Below, one piece after another: positions 17,465 to 24,872 of a stretch of DNA of 30,834 nt. A program made the position numbers and the translations under genes. Every line of letters starts with the position of its first letter. Position 1 is the stretch's first letter. Source of the stretch: JAUWMI01 sp964630455 (GTDB taxonomy: Bacteria; Sumerlaeota; Sumerlaeia; MWCT01; JAUWMI01); NCBI GenBank assembly GCA_964630455.1, contig CAZVVA010000015.1, positions 1 to 30,834 of the forward strand. The letters run 5' to 3'. A model generated the notes under the pieces. That model was given only the letters and a program-made list of their open reading frames with translations. It made no database searches and was not told the origin of the DNA.

Positions 17465-17707
17465 GTGAATCTCGCGCTAATAGTATCACCACAACCTGAC
17501 GCTGTGTGTTAGCTATTCAATATAGAGAAGGCAGGATGTGTCAATATCTTTTTCTTTTGCTATTCCTGGCTCTGTGTATGCATTGAATGTCGTCCGCAGT
17601 GTGGCTTTTTATCTTGATTTTGCAAGGGCTTTTTGAAATATTCCCTTCGCCATTGCATTCGGCATCTGTTCCTGAACTCGATGCCCGCAAAAGTAGACAG
17701 AGTCACG

Positions 17708-19069
17708 ATGGACAAAAAAATCCTGATCATTGGCGCTGGTCCAACAGGCCTGGGTGCTGCATATCGCCTGGCCGAGCTCGGCTATCGTAATTGGCAAATT
17801 GTAGAACAGCATGATTACGTTGGCGGCCTGGCAGCTAGCTTTCGTGATGCGAACGGCTTCACCTGGGACATTGGCGGCCACATTCTCTTTTCAGGCTATG
17901 ACTACTTTACCCAACTGGTTGATCGCCTGCTGGCCAACCAGTATCTCGAACATGTGCGAAACTCCTGGATCTGGTTGCTAGATCGCTTTGTGCCGTACCC
18001 ATTTCAGAACAACCTCCGTCACTTGCCAAAAGAGGCGCTGTGGGAATGTCTCAATGGGCTATGGGAGACGAATCAAAGGCATGCCGGCGCCCCGGGAAAC
18101 TTTCGCGAGTGGATTCTGCGCACCTTTGGTCATGGTATCGCTTCACATTTCATGCTTCCTTACAATGAAAAGAACTGGGCAACACCGTTGGAACTGATGA
18201 GCCACGAGTGGATCGCCCACCGTGTCAGCGTTATTGATTTCCAGCGCGTCTTGCGCAATGTTATTCTGGAACAGGACGACATTGATTGGGGGCCGAACAG
18301 AACATTCAAGTTCCCGCGCACAGGCGGAACTGGAGCAATATATCAGGCATTCCTACCAGCTGTGCGGGATCATCTGGCCCTGAATCGCAAGCTCACACGA
18401 GTCGAACCTGCACAACGGCGTATCATGTATGCTGATGGAAGCTCTGAGCACTATGACATTCTGATCAACACAACGCCTTTGACAGAGTTCGTTGCGTGCC
18501 TCCACCCGGCCAACCCACAACTCACTCAGCAGGCTGAGCAGTTGCGCGCTACCGGAACTCTGATTGTTGGCATCGGCCTTGCACAACCATGTCCCAGTCC
18601 CAAATGTTGGATATACTTTCCGGGCGAGGAGTCGCCATTCTATCGAGTCACATACTTTTCCAATTACTCGCCAGAAAACGTCCCCGGCCCGGATTACTAT
18701 TCTCTGATGTGTGAAACCTCGTATTCAGCATCCAGGTCTGTCAATCGCTCCTCGATCATCGAGGAAACGATTCGCGGATTGATCGCCACGGGTCTCTTGA
18801 GCGAGGCCGACCGCTCTCACATTGTCTCGACGTTCCTCATTGATGCCGAATATGCCTATCCTGTGCCTACGCTTGAGCGAAATCAGATGCTTGCATCTAT
18901 TGTGCAATTCCTGGCACGCGAGCAGATTTACACCAGGGGTCGCTTCGGCCTATGGCTATACGAAATTGGCAACATGGATCACTCGGTCATGCAGGGCGTT
19001 GAACTGGTTGATTATCTGCTTAGTGGAGAACGGGAAAAAGTCGTTGCAGATTTCCCTTTGCTGGGTTGA
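17708..19069 (+). CDS. UDP-galactopyranose-mutase-like FAD-dependent protein
   Basis: A 453-residue flavoprotein of the protoporphyrinogen-oxidase/UDP-galactopyranose-mutase-like superfamily (COG1232). The dinucleotide-binding motif GAGPTGLGAAYRL (9-21) ends at E33, followed by YVGGLAAS and the DIGGHILFSGYDYF segment (54-67) that contacts FAD. FVPYPFQNNLRHLP resembles the substrate lid segment of mutase-type enzymes, and the C-terminal GRFGLWLYEIGNMDHSVMQG closes the FAD site. Its place next to RmlC- and RmlA-like genes suggests a nucleotide-sugar substrate rather than protoporphyrinogen; the reaction is not established. I chose ATG 17708 because the conserved motif begins four residues later; open frame extends to 17633, giving a 478-residue alternative with no better ribosome site. 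Confidence 0.78.
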   Translation: MDKKILIIGAGPTGLGAAYRLAELGYRNWQIVEQHDYVGGLAASFRDANGFTWDIGGHILFSGYDYFTQLVDRLLANQYLEHVRNSWIWLLDRFVPYPFQNNLRHLPKEALWECLNGLWETNQRHAGAPGNFREWILRTFGHGIASHFMLPYNEKNWATPLELMSHEWIAHRVSVIDFQRVLRNVILEQDDIDWGPNRTFKFPRTGGTGAIYQAFLPAVRDHLALNRKLTRVEPAQRRIMYADGSSEHYDILINTTPLTEFVACLHPANPQLTQQAEQLRATGTLIVGIGLAQPCPSPKCWIYFPGEESPFYRVTYFSNYSPENVPGPDYYSLMCETSYSASRSVNRSSIIEETIRGLIATGLLSEADRSHIVSTFLIDAEYAYPVPTLERNQMLASIVQFLAREQIYTRGRFGLWLYEIGNMDHSVMQGVELVDYLLSGEREKVVADFPLLG

Positions 19070-19180
19070 ATATCTATGCAAAGGACAATAATATCGCGAT
19101 GTCAGGTTGTATCGCCACATCATTTCGTTAAAGGCAATTCAAGTCGTAACACTCAGATTACTTAAACGAGGAGGAGACAA

Positions 19181-19639
19181 ATGATTGAGGGAGTCAAGGT
19201 AAAGACCCTTAAAGCAATCCCAGATGAGCGGGGTCGCCTGATGGAACTGCTGCGCAGCGATGATCAGGAATTTTTCATCCAGTTCGGGCAGGTCTATATG
19301 ACCACAGCCTATCCTGGCGTCGTGAAGGCATGGCACTACCACAAGCGCCAGACCGACAACTTCACCGTTGTCCACGGCATGATGAAAGTTGTGCTCTACG
19401 ACAACCGCCCTGATTCGCCAACCCACGGTGAAGTCAATGAGTTCTTTATGGGCATCCATAATCCCGTGCTTTTGCAGATTCCTCCGTTAGTTCTTCATGG
19501 TTTCAAGTGTATCTGTGAGACTGAGGGGATCGTGATCAACATTCCAACCACGCTGTATAACTATAAAGCGCCCGACGAACATCGCATTGATCCACATTCA
19601 AAAGAGATCCCTTACGACTGGGCTATCAAAGAACTCTGA
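19181..19639 (+). CDS. dTDP-4-dehydrorhamnose 3,5-epimerase family cupin
   Basis: A 152-residue cupin of the RmlC family. Seen in order: DERGRLMELLRSDD (15-28), VVKAWHYHKRQTDNFTVVHG (47-66) with H52 at the position of the catalytic His of the canonical RGLHYQ motif, DNRPDSPTHGEVNEF (74-88), and IPPLVLHGFKC (100-110), closing with YNYKAPDEHRIDP. RmlC is usually 180-190 residues; this lacks the C-terminal extension and has WHYH instead of LHYQ, so its substrate may differ from dTDP-4-keto-6-deoxyglucose. A GAGGAGG ribosome site precedes the start. It is 20 bases upstream of the RmlA-like gene. RmlB and RmlD are not in the window, so a complete rhamnose pathway cannot be inferred. Confidence 0.85.
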   Translation: MIEGVKVKTLKAIPDERGRLMELLRSDDQEFFIQFGQVYMTTAYPGVVKAWHYHKRQTDNFTVVHGMMKVVLYDNRPDSPTHGEVNEFFMGIHNPVLLQIPPLVLHGFKCICETEGIVINIPTTLYNYKAPDEHRIDPHSKEIPYDWAIKEL

Positions 19640-19659
19640 TAGATGAAAGGAGAGGCACA

Positions 19660-20400
19660 ATGAAGGGTGTTATTCTGGCAGGAGGATTGGGCAAGCGGCT
19701 CTATCCTTTAACCAAAATCACCAACAAGCACCTGCTGCCGGTTTACAATAAGCCGATGATTTACTATCCAATTGAAGCTCTTATTGATGCGGGTATCGAA
19801 GATATCATGATTGTCACCGGGGGAAACTTTGCTGGCGACTTTCTCCAGCTCCTGGGCAATGGCCGTGAGTTCGGCCTGAAAGACCTGCACTATACGTACC
19901 AAGAAGGGGAGGGAGGCATTGCAGATGCTCTGAGTTTGGCCGAGCATTTTGTTGAAGAAGATCGGTGTATCGTGATTCTGGGAGATAATATCTTTGAAAA
20001 AAGCATCAGGTCATACGTCGAGCGCTATAAGCGTCAAAAAGAGGGTGCGAAAATCATCATTAAGGAAGTTCCTGACCCACAGCGGTTTGGCGTCCCGGTC
20101 ATACAGGGCGATAAAATTGTGGCTATTGAAGAAAAACCCAAGCAGCCGAAGAGTCCTTACTCGGTTACGGGAATTTACATGTACGACCGGCAGATCTGGG
20201 AAATCATCCACACACTTGTTCCCTCGCAACGCAATGAACTGGAAATTACCGATGTTAACAATGCGTATATTGGGAAGGACATGCTCACGTATGACATTCT
20301 GGATGGATGGTGGACTGACGCAGGTACGTTCGAATCCCTTGTGCATGCCCAGCAGCTCGTGGCTCAGAAGGCCAATTGTGGCCAATCAAGAAACCAATAA
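19660..20400 (+). CDS. RmlA-like glucose-1-phosphate thymidylyltransferase
   Basis: A 246-residue nucleotidyltransferase that joins a sugar 1-phosphate and an NTP to give an NDP-sugar. Seen are the nucleotide loop GGLGKRLYPLT (8-18), NKHLLPVYNKPMIYYPIEAL (22-41), GDN with metal-binding D109, EKPKQPK (154-160) with the sugar-phosphate Lys, and GWWTDAGTF (212-220) with the second metal Asp. This pattern fits glucose-1-phosphate thymidylyltransferase. It is shorter than classical RmlA (about 290 residues), ending after the catalytic core, as in the short form found in archaea and many bacteria. It probably supplies the donor sugar for the surface-glycan genes; the base used (dTTP or other) is inferred. 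A GAAAGGAG site precedes the ATG. It ends an apparent three-gene transcription unit. Confidence 0.88.
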   Translation: MKGVILAGGLGKRLYPLTKITNKHLLPVYNKPMIYYPIEALIDAGIEDIMIVTGGNFAGDFLQLLGNGREFGLKDLHYTYQEGEGGIADALSLAEHFVEEDRCIVILGDNIFEKSIRSYVERYKRQKEGAKIIIKEVPDPQRFGVPVIQGDKIVAIEEKPKQPKSPYSVTGIYMYDRQIWEIIHTLVPSQRNELEITDVNNAYIGKDMLTYDILDGWWTDAGTFESLVHAQQLVAQKANCGQSRNQ

Positions 20401-20454
20401 TTATACGTGTAGGCGATAGTATCTGACGTTTCATGTGTATTGCCCATCTAATAC

Positions 20455-20480
20455 TACGGGCAGATCATGATCTGCCCCTA
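20455..20480. repeat. Palindromic intergenic repeat, copy 2
   Basis: Core GGGCAGATCATGATCTGCCC is a perfect 20-base palindrome; including TA(C)/(C)TA the element spans 26 bases with one mismatched pair. It matches copy 1 except for two symmetric A-to-G/T-to-C exchanges that keep pairing. It lies between the RmlA-like gene and the interrupted GspF-like gene. Confidence 0.8.
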
Positions 20481-20513
20481 CAAGGACAGCGTGCATAAAA
20501 CCCGCGAGGAACC

Positions 20514-20687
20514 ATGCCACAAACACCTCGCAATTCTGCTCGCCGCTAACCCGTACTACCGACGCATCTCGAGGGCCGACGCCGGAAACTCTCGGCAATC
20601 CTCTCACTCGGCCTTTTTGGCCCCTCTCCCCGTGACATTTATCACTTCTGCCTGCAGCTCCGCTCTCTACTGGGGGCCGGCTTTCCA
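20514..20687 (+). other. 5' part of the GspF-like gene, interrupted by in-frame TAA
   Basis: An ATG at 20514, preceded by GAGGA at a normal distance, is in the same frame as the GspF-like gene at 20688. Eleven codons later (20547-20549) the frame meets TAA, then stays open for 46 codons into the gene. The end of that stretch reads HFCLQLRSLLGAGFP, which directly continues the family's conserved N-terminal block. This says the true gene begins at 20514 and carries a nonsense codon, or uses a rare start after it. ATG 20688 sits inside a conserved segment. Confidence 0.65.
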
Positions 20688-21620
20688 ATGATCAATGCGC
20701 TGACCATCCTTGAAGAGAACTCGCGCAACTACCGCCTGAAGCAGGCCTGCCGTGCCATGGCTCGGGATTGCGCCAAAGGCATGTCGTTAGAACAGGCCGT
20801 GTCCGGACAGCGGGTATTTTCGCCCTTCTTTGCAAAGAGTATCGTTGTGGGGGAGAAATCAGGGTCGCTTCTCTCGGTGCTCGACATTCTTGCGCGGCAC
20901 CATCTCTGGGCTGTAGAATTGCGCCGCGTTGTCCTCTCAGTCATCTGGTATCCCATCGTAGTCTTGCTCTTAGGCAGCTTTATCTTCTTCGCCACAGGTA
21001 TTATTATTAAAAGCGTTAATGAAAACGCATTTGATGTGTCATTTGTGATTTTCAAATTGGCTGTGTACATCGTGGCATTAATCTACATCTTAATTTTTGC
21101 TTTCGTCCTTGCTCAGCTCCTCCGGGAGCCAAAAATCAAAACCGTAATAGATCGCATCATATTAAAAATCCCCATCTGGGGCTCGATGATGCACAACTAT
21201 GCTGTGGCGACATTTTTCCGGATGTTCGCCATCACTCTCGACTCGGGCATGAATCTTAATATGGCGTATCGCACTGCAGCGGAGTCCACAAACAATAAGG
21301 CGATAGAAAAGGCATTACTGGAACACGAATATTTCCTTAGCGCAGGCGAGAAAATCCATGACACACTTGCACTTACTGGCGTTATAAAGCGCGAGGCGCT
21401 CGGCATGATTAGGGCAGGAGAATACTCAGCCTCCACCAGCGAGCTGATGAACCGCCAGGCAGACTGGTATGAACAGGAGATACGAACTACAGTTCCGGCA
21501 TTATTTCGGATGATCTTCCCGGTTTTTTTGGTCTTCATTGCTATTAGTTTTTTTGTTCACTTACCATTTATGGGCTACACGTTCTTCATTCTGCTTCTTC
21601 TCTTCTTTCTTGTGCGCTAG
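20688..21620 (+). CDS. GspF/PilC-family inner-membrane protein (5' end interrupted)
   Basis: A 310-residue fragment, from the first ATG after the stop, of a type II secretion / type IV pilus inner-membrane platform protein. INALTILEENSRNYRLKQ, RDCAKGMSLEQAVSGQ and FSPFFAKSIVVGEKSGSLLSVLDILARHH make up the first T2SF repeat; membrane helices follow at about 82-106 and 119-146; a second T2SF repeat (ATFFRMFAITLDSGMNLNMAY and GMIRAGEYSASTSELMNRQADWYEQEI) precedes a C-terminal helix. It anchors the assembly ATPase and pilin-subunit export in the inner membrane. The start at ATG 20688 is probably wrong because conserved sequence continues upstream, where a TAA interrupts it. No GspE/PilB or pilin gene is nearby, so it may be a decaying orphan or a stand-alone copy. 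It could instead be translated by initiation at a non-ATG codon. Confidence 0.72.
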   Translation: MINALTILEENSRNYRLKQACRAMARDCAKGMSLEQAVSGQRVFSPFFAKSIVVGEKSGSLLSVLDILARHHLWAVELRRVVLSVIWYPIVVLLLGSFIFFATGIIIKSVNENAFDVSFVIFKLAVYIVALIYILIFAFVLAQLLREPKIKTVIDRIILKIPIWGSMMHNYAVATFFRMFAITLDSGMNLNMAYRTAAESTNNKAIEKALLEHEYFLSAGEKIHDTLALTGVIKREALGMIRAGEYSASTSELMNRQADWYEQEIRTTVPALFRMIFPVFLVFIAISFFVHLPFMGYTFFILLLLFFLVR

Positions 21621-21693
21621 CACCTAGCTAAGTGTGATTACCACATGCGCCGGTAACCTGATTCCAATAAGCAGTCTGGTAAGGGGAAATGGA

Positions 21694-22599
21694 TCAAAAT
21701 AGCTCAAGCTGCGTATCTTCACCCATTGTCACGGGTAAGGCAATACTGGCGAGGGGAGGGAAGTTGGCGGTGAGATGCGCGGGAATCGGGATCTTCCGTT
21801 CTTCCACGGCGGCCTTCACTTGAAGGGCATTACAGACCGCCTGGCCGCGGAAATGATTATTTGTGATCACAAATACGCGCCGCACTATACCGAGAAGCCG
21901 CCGGATGATCTCCACCCAACCCTGTAGCTCATCAGTCCGATAGAGATAATTATAGCGCTCATTCACTCCGACCTTTTGCTGAAACCACATTGCTTTATTG
22001 CGGCCATGTAGCCGCACGTACGCATGCTCTGCCGTGGCATAATCTGAGGGAGGTAGAGAGTCGCCAAATTGCGGCTGATCAATATTGCAAAATGCCACGC
22101 CTGCTCCTTTGAGAAAATCAAGATATTTATCGTGCACCCAGCTGGCATGGCGCATCTCTATCGCCAGGGGATAGGAACTAAAGACCTCGACCAATTGTCT
22201 CACCCAGTCCCAATGTTGCGGTGTGTAGCGAAATGACCACGGAAACTGCACCAGCACACAACCCAGCCGATCCGCATCAATAAGGGGCTGAAGGGCAGTC
22301 CGATAACTCTCGACCGAGTCCTCCTCCAGCAGCGAGCGATCGTGTGTGAAACCCCGCCACAGCTTCATCACATAAAGGAAATCCGGGACGTCGCTTACAA
22401 CCCTGGCCCAGCGTTCTGTCATTTTTACTGATGGGATCTGATAAAACGAGGCATTGATCTCAATAACGTTGAAGAACTGAGCCAGATAGAGCGGTTCGGA
22501 AAACCCTCGGGGCCGTGGGTCGGGATACACGATCCCGCACCAATCCTTGTACGACCACCCGGCTGTTCCAACGTAAAGCTTTGTTGACTCTCGCTTCAT
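21694..22599 (-). CDS. DUF72 (YecE-like) TIM-barrel protein
   Basis: A 301-residue DUF72 protein. Family motifs are clear: YVGTAGWSYKDWCGIVYP (9-26), FNVIEINASFYQIPS (43-57), LGCVLVQFPWSFRY, YPLAIEMRHASW, and HAYVRLHGRN toward the C-terminal half. The fold is a TIM barrel related to endonuclease IV/xylose isomerase-type sugar barrels, but the reaction is unknown. The extreme C-terminus is QLELF (297-301), a close match to the consensus sliding-clamp binding peptide QL(S/D)LF, and free at the end. This hints at a DNA replication or repair link, which is an inference from the motif. It is a single gene, divergent from the DUF3795 gene. Confidence 0.88.
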   Translation of the reverse strand: MKRESTKLYVGTAGWSYKDWCGIVYPDPRPRGFSEPLYLAQFFNVIEINASFYQIPSVKMTERWARVVSDVPDFLYVMKLWRGFTHDRSLLEEDSVESYRTALQPLIDADRLGCVLVQFPWSFRYTPQHWDWVRQLVEVFSSYPLAIEMRHASWVHDKYLDFLKGAGVAFCNIDQPQFGDSLPPSDYATAEHAYVRLHGRNKAMWFQQKVGVNERYNYLYRTDELQGWVEIIRRLLGIVRRVFVITNNHFRGQAVCNALQVKAAVEERKIPIPAHLTANFPPLASIALPVTMGEDTQLELF

Positions 22600-22825
22600 A
22601 GATTAGTCCCCAGTACGTAGCATATTATTTAAACCGCTTTCGTGTTGCAGAAGCAAGAAAATAAACAAGAATCATCCAGCGTGTGATCACTCCAGGGTCA
22701 CGGCCAGAAGAACTCCCGACTACCTGCCCCATACTCAAATCTGAGCTTGCCATCCGCGGTTTTCTATGATAAATAACATCACATAATCAATTGTAGGGAT
22801 CATAATCATAGGGGAGAAATGACGA

Positions 22826-23212
22826 ATGAAGATTCCGGTAGGTTACTGTGGATTATACTGTGCCGAATGCGCGATTTATCTTGCATGTCACCCGAAACAG
22901 CCCGGGCCGGAGGTCAACAATACGCAATCCAACCATGGCAAGTCCTCAACCACTACACTCCATGTAAACATTGTCTGTGATGGATGCAACAGCGACGATG
23001 CCAGCTGCTACGGGAGGGATTGCGAAATTCGCCGCTGTGCCAGAGCAAAAGCAATTACCTTTTGCCATGAATGCCCAGAGTATGTGTGCGAAAAACTCGA
23101 TATTTTCTACAACGATCCTCTCGTGTCCCAAGGCCAGGCGCGGACAAATTCGGAAAAAATTCAACACATCGGCCTTGCCGCTTGGCTAGAAAAGAAACAG
23201 CGGAAATCCTAG
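22826..23212 (+). CDS. DUF3795 cysteine-rich protein
   Basis: A 128-residue protein beginning IPVGYCGLYCAECAIYLAC, the N-terminal signature of DUF3795. Twelve cysteines are in the first 88 residues (C8, C12, C15, C21, C51, C54, C61, C66, C71, C80, C83, C88), in CxxxCxxC, CxxC and CxxCxxxxC spacings, and there are several histidines. A zinc or iron-sulfur site is likely, but no function is established for the family. There is no signal peptide, so it is cytoplasmic. GGGGAG (22811-22816) lies nine bases before the ATG. It is a single gene; a 254-base gap with no recognisable feature separates its end from the end of korC. Confidence 0.85.
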   Translation: MKIPVGYCGLYCAECAIYLACHPKQPGPEVNNTQSNHGKSSTTTLHVNIVCDGCNSDDASCYGRDCEIRRCARAKAITFCHECPEYVCEKLDIFYNDPLVSQGQARTNSEKIQHIGLAAWLEKKQRKS

Positions 23213-23466
23213 TAGCGCAGCTTATCTCCTCGCGCTAAGTCCACGTCCCTCCCAGCTGGTACAATCACCACCCGTAGCACTGTTCACATAGCCCGAGTAT
23301 TCTCTTCTCGCAGCAATGCAGTTCCGTCCAGCGGAGCCTCGCACTCTCTGCTACAGGCCGACTCACTTCACTGGGAAGGAGAGATACCGGAAATTGCAAT
23401 AGGACGGAAGATTAAACGTGGAAATAAACCATTTGGGAAACGGTATTGCTTATCTGTACGGATGCT

Positions 23467-24030
23467 TCACGACATAGAAACCGAGCTCTTCTGGGCCAGC
23501 GTATATCCTGCGGTCAAGGCCTTCTTGTTCAGCTCTTCCGTACCGCGCGGAACCCTTTGAAGTACGGCCTTTTCGAGCGATTCCCGGGTGACAATGGAAG
23601 TCAACTCAGCAATCACACCCAGCGCGACAATGTTGGTCACCAGTTCTCGGCCGATCTGCTCACGTGCGACTTTTGACATTGCAGCAGCAAACACCCTCAC
23701 ATTTTCCCCAACATCATTGTCCAGTTTTACTCGATCGCTATCAACAATGAGCAAGCCACCGGGTTTGAGATTACCTTTGTACGTTTCGTAAGACTCCTGA
23801 GTCAGCGCCAGGAGCAGATCCAGTTTCTCGGCTTTGGGATAATCAATTTCCTCGCCGCTGATCACCACATCCGACCTGCTGGCTCCGCCACGTGCTTCCG
23901 GGCCATAGCTCTGGGTTTGCGTGACGTTTTTCCCATCGAAAATGCCAACCGCCTCAGCCAGAATAATCCCTGCCAGGATCAAGCCCTGTCCACCTGCTCC
24001 ACTGAGGCGCACTTCATAGCGCTCGCTCAT
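23467..24030 (-). CDS. korC: 2-oxoacid:ferredoxin oxidoreductase, gamma subunit
   Basis: A 187-residue protein with the gamma-subunit signatures SGAGGQGLILAGIIL (10-24) and QSYGPEARGGASRSDVVIS, followed by DYPKAEKLDLLLALTQESY. It forms the third subunit of the multi-subunit 2-oxoacid:ferredoxin oxidoreductase. Its ATG overlaps the end of korB by four bases (ATGA), indicating translational coupling. As the last gene of the sucC-sucD-ferredoxin-korA-korB-korC series, and adjacent to succinyl-CoA synthetase, it most likely belongs to 2-oxoglutarate:ferredoxin oxidoreductase. Homologous pyruvate or branched-chain enzymes use similar gamma subunits, so the substrate rests on context. The symbol follows the 2-oxoglutarate naming. 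Confidence 0.85.
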   Translation of the reverse strand: MSERYEVRLSGAGGQGLILAGIILAEAVGIFDGKNVTQTQSYGPEARGGASRSDVVISGEEIDYPKAEKLDLLLALTQESYETYKGNLKPGGLLIVDSDRVKLDNDVGENVRVFAAAMSKVAREQIGRELVTNIVALGVIAELTSIVTRESLEKAVLQRVPRGTEELNKKALTAGYTLAQKSSVSMS

Positions 24031-24872
24031 ACGCGTTCAAACTCCTTCGTCTGGTACCGGTCAATTATCTTCTGATACTCTTTAGTATACTCTGGCTTTT
24101 CAGTTTCGTGAAGGACGCCGGTGATTATCTTTTCCTCCTTGGCCTGTTGTTTCTCCTCTTCAGTGGACAGCTTTTGCCAGGACTGTACTGACATGGCGTT
24201 GCTCTTTTGCCAGAGGAGCATTTGTGTAGGGTTACCAAGCTTGTTCAGACGCCCATAAATCGTTGGGCAGGTACTCATCACCTCAATCACCGAAAAGCCT
24301 TTATGTTTGATGCCCTTTTCGATCAGCATATCGAGTTGCCTGGCGTGGTAGGAGGTACCCCGGGCAACGAACGTCGCGCCAGCTGCAATGGCCAGTTCAC
24401 ATACGGGCATCGGATTGTCCGAGCTTCCATAGGGACTTGTAGATGCGATTTTTCCAAACGGCGTGGTGGGCGAAACCTGTCCTCCCGTCATGCCATAGAT
24501 ATAATTATTAAACACGACCGCCGTCATGTCAATATTGCGGCGGCACGTATGGATGAAATGATTGCCGCCAATAGCCAGTGCGTCCCCGTCGCCTGTAATG
24601 ATAATCACCTGCAGCTTCGGATTGGCAATTTTTACACCAGTAGCAAAGGGAAGCGCACGTCCATGGGTTGTATGCAACGTGTTGAAATCCACGTAAACCG
24701 GGGCTCGTGAGGAACAGCCGATGCCCGACACCAGAACCACGTCGTCGCGATGAAGCTGGAGCTTGTGAATAGCCCGCGTAAGGGCAGCAAGCACAATCCC
24801 ATCTGAGCAACCAGAACACCAGACGTGCGGAAATCTCTTCCTGGTCCGCAAGTATTTATGAACTATAGACAT
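24027..24872 (-). CDS. korB: 2-oxoacid:ferredoxin oxidoreductase, beta subunit
   Basis: A 281-residue thiamine-diphosphate subunit. HVWCSGCSDG (C19, C22), SGIGCSS (C53) and STCPTIYGRLN (C202) give the four-cysteine set expected to hold one [4Fe-4S] cluster. GDGDALAIGGNHFIHTC (94-110) and FNNYIYGMTGGQVSPTTPFG (121-140) form the thiamine diphosphate and Mg2+ site. The family decarboxylates a 2-oxoacid with CoA and passes electrons to ferredoxin, or runs in reverse, fixing CO2. Its start lies ten bases inside the end of korA. Length and motifs are normal. The 2-oxoglutarate assignment comes from the adjacent sucCD genes. Confidence 0.9.
   Translation of the reverse strand: MSIVHKYLRTRKRFPHVWCSGCSDGIVLAALTRAIHKLQLHRDDVVLVSGIGCSSRAPVYVDFNTLHTTHGRALPFATGVKIANPKLQVIIITGDGDALAIGGNHFIHTCRRNIDMTAVVFNNYIYGMTGGQVSPTTPFGKIASTSPYGSSDNPMPVCELAIAAGATFVARGTSYHARQLDMLIEKGIKHKGFSVIEVMSTCPTIYGRLNKLGNPTQMLLWQKSNAMSVQSWQKLSTEEEKQQAKEEKIITGVLHETEKPEYTKEYQKIIDRYQTKEFERV

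Noticed and set aside
20467..20691. 74-residue open frame beginning in the palindromic repeat
   Set aside because: It starts inside the repeat, lacks a ribosome site and recognisable sequence, and overlaps the GspF-like 5' region in another frame.
22788..22814. TAGGGATCATAATCATAGGGG upstream of the DUF3795 gene as a fourth repeat copy
   Set aside because: It has a TAGGGA entry and an ATGATTATGAT-like centre but no complementary closing arm, so it does not fit the palindrome.
23213..23466. Hidden gene or RNA between the DUF3795 and korC ends
   Set aside because: No frame of good quality and only a weak ACCATTT/AAACGGT inverted repeat near 23430; I see no supported feature.
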